This document shows positions 49,901 through 54,566 of a stretch of DNA of 54,566 bases, piece after piece (within the stretch, counting starts at the first letter, position 1; each line of letters begins with the position of its first letter). The stretch lies in the NCBI GenBank assembly GCA_027318915.1, contig DAHVOH010000014.1:1-54566 (forward strand), given 5' to 3'. The notes beneath the pieces are model-generated. The model ran no database searches and was not told the origin of the DNA. It was given only the letters and a program-made list of their open reading frames with translations. This DNA is from Clostridiales bacterium. GTDB lineage: Bacteria; Bacillota_E; Sulfobacillia; Sulfobacillales; JAIMBI01. Position numbers and translations under genes: made by a program.

Positions 49901-50506
49901 ATGCCGCGCCACCGCCGCCCGGGCCGGAACGCCACGACGCTTTTGGCCGCCGTGCTGACGGCGCTGCTGGGCATCCACGTCTGGTCGCTCGCGGCTCCGA
50001 GCGGGGCCATCCCTCCCCATAGGACGGCAGACCCGGTCCGCGTGCAGGGCGACGTCATTCGTCTCCAAGGCGCGCGTCTCACCATCCGTCCCATCTATCC
50101 GGACGCGTCGGGCCCGACACAGGTGCTGACGCTGGGCCGGCACCTCCAGGTGCGGTGGATGGGGCCCGGCCACCCAAACGAGCCGCGAGACAGCCTGCGC
50201 CCCGGGGAAGCCATCGCCGCGACGGTGCGCTCGACCGCCGATGGGCTGTCGGCGACGGTCATCTTTGTGAGTGACGCCGTCCTTGTCGGCACCATCCACC
50301 GGTGGCAGGCCGGCCTGTTGGAACTGACCATACCGGACGTCCAAGCGCCGGTGCCGCTCCGGTTGACGCTGGACACGGCGTGGCATCTGCCGGAGGGCGA
50401 CGTGGCCCTCCTGCACCCGGGGGAACGGGTGCGGGCCGAGGTCGAGCCCGGAGCCGACGGTTCCTGGCAGGCGGCCGCGTTGTGGGTCGCCTCGCCGGGC
50501 CCGTGA
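49901..50506 (+). CDS. Membrane-anchored exported protein of unknown function
   Basis: A 201-residue protein with one N-terminal membrane segment or signal (about 12-34). The rest is beta-rich and has two similar halves: VQGDVIRLQGARLTIRP with a VRW strand, and LVGTIHRWQAGLLELTIPD with LPEGDVALLHPGERVRAEVE. This repeats a small barrel-like unit of the DUF5666 kind. The second ATG (49901) is used, as GGAGGG lies six bases upstream; the first ATG abuts that box. Divergent from the GT-C-like gene. Its stop is seven bases from the stop of the next, convergent gene. Confidence 0.65.
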   Translation: MPRHRRPGRNATTLLAAVLTALLGIHVWSLAAPSGAIPPHRTADPVRVQGDVIRLQGARLTIRPIYPDASGPTQVLTLGRHLQVRWMGPGHPNEPRDSLRPGEAIAATVRSTADGLSATVIFVSDAVLVGTIHRWQAGLLELTIPDVQAPVPLRLTLDTAWHLPEGDVALLHPGERVRAEVEPGADGSWQAAALWVASPGP

Positions 50507-50513
50507 CACGGTC

Positions 50514-51671
50514 TCACGTGGACGGTGGCGTGATCTCCGCCTCGGCCGGCGACCGACCCAGCCCGGCCGTGGCCCATGCGACCGTCCCGCACAATAGGAA
50601 GACACCCAGCGGGGCGAGATCGACGCCGCCCAACCGCTCCGAGCCGCTGCCCACCCACGGACCCGCCGCGACCAGAAACCCGGCACCGACGCTGCCGGCC
50701 CCGATGCCGGCGGCGCCGGGCAGCCACGGACGCCGGCGCCGGGCGGCAAGCGGGCTCGGATCCAGCCAGGCCAGCGCGCCGGCCATGGCCGCCCACAGAC
50801 TTTCCACCCAGAGACTTTGATCGACAAGACCCAGATGGCCGATCATCGCGCCGGCGGCAACCCCGGCCGCCACACCCCACCCCACGAAACCGCCGGCGGG
50901 CGCCCAGATTGCCCGCCCTCTCTGCCACACCTGCGCCAGACCCTGCCCGGCCGCATAGAGCGAATTGCCTCCGAGCGCCAGTCCGGGAATCCACCACCAG
51001 CCGGCGGCGACGGCCAGGAGTCCCGCCTTCACCGACTCCCCGCCGATGCCGAACGCTCCGGCCGTGAAGGCTGCGACCGCTTCCACGCCCACGGACACGA
51101 TGGCATAGCCGAGCAAGGAACGGTGCCAGGCGGCGGGGCGGCCGTTGGCCAGACTCGGCACCGCCGCCACCACCAGCGCGGCGGCCGCAAAGCCGAGAAA
51201 CAGTTGGGCCGCCGGCGAAGCCCCCGCCGTCTGTCCCACAGGCAGTCCCGACATGCCCGCATCGCCCAGCGCCACCACCGCCAGCCCGACCCCGCCAACC
51301 CAGAGCAGTCCCCGCCGCACCCACGGCTGAAACCGCTCGGGCATGGCCCCCAAGCCCAGAGCGGCCGCGAAGGCCACCGAGACCGTGAGGGCGTCCACTC
51401 CCGACGGCAGGAAGGCGGCGGTCAGAACCACCAGCAGGGAGCCGAAGAGGACCGCCTGGACGGCGGACAACCAGTGTCCCGTCCCCGCCCCGTGGGCGGG
51501 GATCCAATCCCGGAGCGTCTCCGCCAGATCGCGGCCTTTGGGATTCCAGAGGATCGCCACGCCCACGGCGGTCCCGGCCAGGCAATCCAATCCGGCCGCC
51601 GTCGCGTTGATGCGCAAAAGCCCGCCGGAGAGCCCAATCAACCACGGCAAGAGCGACAACCCGGCCGGCAT
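50514..51671 (-). CDS. Polytopic membrane protein of unknown function
   Basis: A 385-residue protein with ten or more hydrophobic helices, very rich in Ala, Gly, Leu and Trp. Notable are two similar stretches, GAFGIGGESVKAGLLAVAAGWWWIPG (about 212-237) and a run of glycine-zipper-like helices (GVAAGVAAGAMIGHLGLV). No charged transport motif is apparent, and I do not recognise a family. GGGAGG lies some way upstream of the ATG. It is divergent from the diiron-protein gene and converges with the anchored exported protein. Confidence 0.6.
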   Translation of the reverse strand: MPAGLSLLPWLIGLSGGLLRINATAAGLDCLAGTAVGVAILWNPKGRDLAETLRDWIPAHGAGTGHWLSAVQAVLFGSLLVVLTAAFLPSGVDALTVSVAFAAALGLGAMPERFQPWVRRGLLWVGGVGLAVVALGDAGMSGLPVGQTAGASPAAQLFLGFAAAALVVAAVPSLANGRPAAWHRSLLGYAIVSVGVEAVAAFTAGAFGIGGESVKAGLLAVAAGWWWIPGLALGGNSLYAAGQGLAQVWQRGRAIWAPAGGFVGWGVAAGVAAGAMIGHLGLVDQSLWVESLWAAMAGALAWLDPSPLAARRRRPWLPGAAGIGAGSVGAGFLVAAGPWVGSGSERLGGVDLAPLGVFLLCGTVAWATAGLGRSPAEAEITPPST

Positions 51672-51764
51672 CCAGGCCGTCCATCCTCCCGCAGGCGCTC
51701 CCGCGTCCGGACGGCGAAGGTTCCAACGTGCCGTGCCGCCCCACCTCGCTCTCTGCCCCCGCCA

Positions 51765-51798
51765 TTGACCCGTCTCTGATTATCGACTAATGTAGTCG
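51765..51798 (+). promoter_or_regulatory. Promoter of the diiron protein with a dyad over the -10 box
   Basis: TTGACC (51765-51770), 17 bases, TAATGT (51788-51793). A perfect dyad CGACTA-atg-TAGTCG (51784-51798) covers the -10 box and looks like a repressor site. Confidence 0.55.
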
Positions 51799-51887
51799 TA
51801 CGCGGAAACACACACGCGTGGTATTGTGGGGCGAGTTCGTGACGAGCGCAAGTGGCCGAGATCGGTAAGCCCCACGGAGGTGGTCGG

Positions 51888-52829
51888 ATGATCAAGATCT
51901 ACCCCGATCTCGACGAGCAGGATTTGTTCCTGAGACTCTTCCACAAAGGCGTCAAGGCGCAGTGGACCGTCGAAGATGTGGATTGGGAGGCTCCCCTGCA
52001 GTTCTCGGATCGCCAATGCCTGGGCTTGGCGCGGCTTTTGACGCCCGTCTATCTGGGTGAACAGTCGGCGATGATCGGAGCCAGCGTCACGTTGCCCCAG
52101 ATGGCCACGGCGGGAGAAACCTCCTCTCAGATTTATTTGGCCAGCTTCCTGATGGATGAGGCGCGCCATTTCGAGGCGCTCACCACGTTGTACCGGCGGC
52201 TGCAGTACAATCCCGTGACCATTCGCGAGATGCCGGAGATGCTGCGGTATCACAACCGTCTGCGCCGCGGCGATCGTGTGGACTGGGTGTGGGGCATCCT
52301 CATCAGCGACATTTTCGCCAAGAATTTCTACCAGATGTTTGCCAAAAACCAGCCGGAAGCGTTGTTTGGCAAACTCTCCTCCCGGATTTTGGTGGATGAG
52401 TCGCGCCATCAGGCTTTTGCGGAAAACTACCTGAAGCGAGCCATGCCCGGTTTGTCGACCGAACGGGTGGAAGTCCTGCGGACCATGCGGGACGAGCTCT
52501 TGCAAATCATGGACAGCATGTATTCCCGGCTGAGGGACGACGCCAATGCGATTGGCATCGACGGCGGCGAGTTCCTGGACCATCTGCGCGACGAGATCAA
52601 TCAGAAAGCGCGGCGCATCGGGCTGGACGGACCGGATGAGATCGATGACGCGCCCAATCCGGAGCGCGGGGATCGCGTGCGCCGTCTGGTGCAGGGGGTG
52701 GGACGGGCGCTGCACGCCACGCAGGACACGTTCCGCGCGCTGAAGCCTACGCACGATGGCGACTGCAACACGTGCTTCATGGCGGTCCTGTGCCGCAGTC
52801 CTCTCGTGGCCCGCGCCACGGCGCGCTGA
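51888..52829 (+). CDS. R2-like ferritin-type diiron protein
   Basis: A 313-residue helical protein resembling the small subunit of class I ribonucleotide reductase and R2-like oxidases. Metal ligands visible are Glu58 (LGEQSA), Glu91 and His94 (DEARH), and Glu171 and His174 (DESRH). The expected sixth ligand, a Glu near residues 138-148, is not there; Asp141 in LISDIFAKNF is the best candidate. The first ligand is Glu rather than Asp, as in R2-like oxidases. The C-terminal tail has C293-x2-C296-x5-C302, which is unusual. There is no large-subunit gene near. The ATG at 51888 has GGAGG eight bases upstream. A strong terminator follows, then a metallothionein-like gene. Confidence 0.75.
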   Translation: MIKIYPDLDEQDLFLRLFHKGVKAQWTVEDVDWEAPLQFSDRQCLGLARLLTPVYLGEQSAMIGASVTLPQMATAGETSSQIYLASFLMDEARHFEALTTLYRRLQYNPVTIREMPEMLRYHNRLRRGDRVDWVWGILISDIFAKNFYQMFAKNQPEALFGKLSSRILVDESRHQAFAENYLKRAMPGLSTERVEVLRTMRDELLQIMDSMYSRLRDDANAIGIDGGEFLDHLRDEINQKARRIGLDGPDEIDDAPNPERGDRVRRLVQGVGRALHATQDTFRALKPTHDGDCNTCFMAVLCRSPLVARATAR

Positions 52830-52846
52830 CCGCCCGCATTCCCTGG

Positions 52847-52881
52847 CCGGGGTCGACGTGCACGTCGGTCCCGGTTTTTTT
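52847..52881 (+). terminator. Intrinsic terminator of the diiron protein gene
   Basis: CCGG-G...GACGTG/CACGTC...CCGG forms a long stem (52847-52874) followed by TTTTTTT. Confidence 0.88.
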
Positions 52882-52891
52882 GTTGTGCCAT

Positions 52892-52928
52892 GATTCGGGC
52901 CGGCCGCTGCATAGCCCGGCCGAGAATC
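52892..52928. repeat. Inverted repeat in front of the metallothionein-like gene
   Basis: GATTC-g-GGCCGG pairs with CCGGCC-ga-GAATC (11 paired bases with a small internal loop). It lies between the terminator and the small gene and could be a leader hairpin or an operator. No clear promoter is seen in this gap. Confidence 0.45.
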
Positions 52929-53010
52929 CACATCCTACGGAGGCCGCCTGCCCCCGATCGCAGCCGGCCTCGCCAAACGACCCCCCGACGATCGGAAAGG
53001 AGGACCACCG

Positions 53011-53124
53011 ATGGCCGAAGCAACCTGCTGCTGCACCCAGTGTCATGCCGGTCGTTGCGAAAGCAACTGCACCTGTCCGGATGTCTGCGCCTGTTCGCAG
53101 TGCCAATGCCAGCATCACCGCTGA
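53011..53124 (+). CDS. Metallothionein-like cysteine-rich peptide
   Basis: A 37-residue protein with 11 cysteines and three histidines: Cys 6, 7, 8, 11, 16, 20, 22, 26, 28, 31, 33. It has CxC pairs (20-22, 26-28, 31-33) and a CCCxxC cluster, and ends in His-His-Arg. The pattern is that of metal-thiolate cluster proteins; no aromatic residue is present. A strong AAAGGAGG box lies seven bases before the ATG. It is probably a metal-binding peptide (zinc, copper or cadmium). It does not look like a zinc ribbon since the spacing is too short. Its place behind the diiron protein, which has its own Cys tail, is suggestive. It converges with the HMG-CoA reductase gene. Confidence 0.8.
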   Translation: MAEATCCCTQCHAGRCESNCTCPDVCACSQCQCQHHR

Positions 53125-53163
53125 TTCCGGCCGACGTCACCCCCGTTGCACGGCGCCACGCCG

Positions 53164-53195
53164 AAAAGGGCCATCCCGACGTTCGCGGATGGCCC
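53164..53195 (-). terminator. Intrinsic terminator of the HMG-CoA reductase gene
   Basis: Minus strand: GGGCCATCC and GGATGGCCC form a perfect 9-bp stem followed by TTTT, 34 bases after the reductase stop. Confidence 0.75.
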
Positions 53196-53229
53196 GCGCG
53201 GTCGAGCGTCGCGCCGCCGGGTCGGAGGG

Positions 53230-54504
53230 TCAGTGCATGCGCTGACCGCCGCGCTCCAAGTGGGCGGCGAAGAAATTTTCGCTGCCCCGGTTGGCCATGC
53301 TGGCCGACGCCGAGATCTCCAGGCAGAGCGCGGCGGCCGCAATGATTTGAGCGAGGCGCTGCGCCCCGCCGGGGCTGAGGCAGCCCAGGAGCCGGAGATA
53401 GGTTTGAGCATGGGGCAGGGACGTTCCACCCCCCACGGTGCCCACTTCCAAGCCGGAGAAACGCAGGGAAAACGTGAGGCCACCCTCGGTCCGATTGACG
53501 GTCGCCTGGGCCATGCTGCTCGTGGCCACCATACCCATATCCTGACCGGTGACCAGAAACAGGGCCGACACCGCCGAGGCCGGTGTAAAAGCAAACGACT
53601 GCATCCCGCTCGCGTGCGCTCCGTGCAGTCCAGTCCACTCGAGTTGGCAAAGGTCTTCCGGATCGACCCGGAGGTGATGCCGAATGGCGGCATCCGGCAC
53701 CCAGGACCAAGCCACCACCGTCTTGCCGTGCCCGCGATTGAAATATTCCCAGCTGGGCTTCTTGTCCCCACCCATGTTGCTTTCCAAGTAGACATGCGCC
53801 GGGATCAGGTCCGTGGACGCCAGCCGTCGGAGGATCTCCTCGTTGAGGGCGTAGGCATTGCGCGTCATCATGTTGGGACCGCAGGCATCACCGGTATGAA
53901 ACCGATACAGGAGATGACAAACCGGACCGACGAGGCGCGGCTCGATGCGGAGCAGCCGGGTATGGCGGGAAATGACCGTGTGTCCGTTGGGCAGCAGCTG
54001 ATGATAGCCGGGGTTTTCAGGGTCGTGGATCCAGGCCTTCAGGGCCGCCTCGTGCTCCTGGATCCAGTGATAGTACTTGAGGGCGTCATCCACGCGGTCA
54101 TAGACCCAAGCGGTGTCGCGCGTCATTTCGTCGTGGAGGATGGCCGTTTTGACCCCGGTGCCCTGGTTTACGACCGTCAAACCGCGCAACATGGAGGCGG
54201 ACAAACCTCCTTCGGTATGGCCCAAGGGCAAATACACCCGGTCGTCCACCCGCGCCGTCTCCACGAGGCTGCCGTCCTCCGTCACGCGATAGCGCCCAAA
54301 AACCAAGCGCAGCGGGCCCACCACGCCCACCGGCACCACCATCTGTCCAACGTAGGATTCCTGGTATTGACTGAAGACTTCATCTTGATGGGGATCTGGA
54401 AACATCCGCTCGTCCTCAGGCAGAAATTGGGGCAGAGAACGCAAAGCGGCGCGCCGTTTCCGGATGGCGGCCGAATGGTTCCGATGCGACCACTGAAGGC
54501 GCAC
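53230..54504 (-). CDS. Divergent hydroxymethylglutaryl-CoA reductase
   Basis: A 424-residue protein of the HMG-CoA reductase family, which makes mevalonate. Recognisable elements in order: VPVGVVGPL (57-65), HTEGGLSAS with catalytic Glu98, GDACGPNM (205-212), DKKPS with the catalytic Lys (247-251), GQDMGM with the catalytic Asp322, VGTVGGGT (354-361) and the C-terminal His415. The block GDACGPNM differs from the usual GDAMGMNM, and the ENVIG start motif reads ESYVG. A GTG at 54504 has a perfect AGGAGG eight bases upstream; an earlier in-frame TTG has none. It is not certain that the substrate is HMG-CoA. Confidence 0.83.
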   Translation of the reverse strand: MRLQWSHRNHSAAIRKRRAALRSLPQFLPEDERMFPDPHQDEVFSQYQESYVGQMVVPVGVVGPLRLVFGRYRVTEDGSLVETARVDDRVYLPLGHTEGGLSASMLRGLTVVNQGTGVKTAILHDEMTRDTAWVYDRVDDALKYYHWIQEHEAALKAWIHDPENPGYHQLLPNGHTVISRHTRLLRIEPRLVGPVCHLLYRFHTGDACGPNMMTRNAYALNEEILRRLASTDLIPAHVYLESNMGGDKKPSWEYFNRGHGKTVVAWSWVPDAAIRHHLRVDPEDLCQLEWTGLHGAHASGMQSFAFTPASAVSALFLVTGQDMGMVATSSMAQATVNRTEGGLTFSLRFSGLEVGTVGGGTSLPHAQTYLRLLGCLSPGGAQRLAQIIAAAALCLEISASASMANRGSENFFAAHLERGGQRMH

Positions 54505-54566
54505 GAATAATGCCTCCTGCCTCTCGTCTGAGAGTTGATCATACTCCAAGCGGGAAGGGGAGACCA

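Noticed and set aside
50095..51765. A 556-codon minus-strand frame longer than the chosen 385-residue membrane protein
   Set aside because: It is Gly/Arg-rich without structure, whereas the 385-residue frame gives clean membrane helices; it also runs through the neighbouring plus-strand gene.
1..54566. CRISPR array, rRNA genes, insertion sequences or prophage
   Set aside because: I saw no regular direct repeats with spacers, no rRNA segments, no transposase or integrase and no phage genes.

Overview
This window is a high-G+C chromosome segment from a spore-forming Firmicute. Spore genes (spoVT, yabP, yabQ, spoVG, veg), a T-box leader on metG, an AbrB-type regulator and a c-di-AMP receptor of the DarA/YaaQ type place it in that group. 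A copper lipoprotein of the sulfocyanin type next to these genes suggests a Sulfobacillus-like acidophile. That last step is inference; no 16S rRNA gene is present.

Read from right to left on the minus strand, the gene order follows the origin-proximal block of Bacillus: yaaO-like decarboxylase, tmk, darA, holB, GIY-YIG, rsmI, (abrB), metG, tatD, yabE, rsmA, veg, ispE, purR, spoVG, glmU, prs, pth, mfd, spoVT, mazG, yabO/rqcP, yabP, yabQ, divIC, yabR. Other genes have been set into this frame: cyanophycinase and cyanophycin synthetase (between veg and ispE), a nucleotidyltransferase and a threonine deaminase (around purR), trehalose synthesis plus secreted proteins (between pth and mfd), pantothenate and heme genes (between spoVT and mazG), HU, and an acyl-CoA ligase (between yabQ and divIC). 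Several genes expected in Bacillus (ricT, yabA, yabG, rnmV, sspF) are not seen.

Left flank (1-7100): sulfocyanin-like lipoprotein, diguanylate cyclase, GH15 glucoamylase-like enzyme, small monooxygenase, ArsR-type regulator and a short-chain dehydrogenase. A tRNA-Leu(TAA) lies one base behind the S1-domain gene, and the two share one promoter and one terminator.

Right flank (48-54.5 kb): a polytopic membrane protein, an anchored exported protein, a second polytopic membrane protein, an R2-like diiron protein, a 37-residue cysteine-rich metallothionein-like protein, and a divergent HMG-CoA reductase.

Working together, the central block covers translation and rRNA/tRNA upkeep (metG, rsmA, rsmI, pth, tRNA), nucleotide and wall precursors (prs, tmk, glmU, purR), DNA repair (mfd), division and sporulation. 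The inserted genes add nitrogen storage (cyanophycin), carbon storage/stress sugars (trehalose, GH15) and cofactors (pantothenate, heme). I could read several promoters and terminators directly. The most useful are the S1-tRNA unit, the metG T-box unit, tandem veg promoters with a terminator in front of cphBA, and sigma-G/sigma-E-like promoters at spoVT and yabP.
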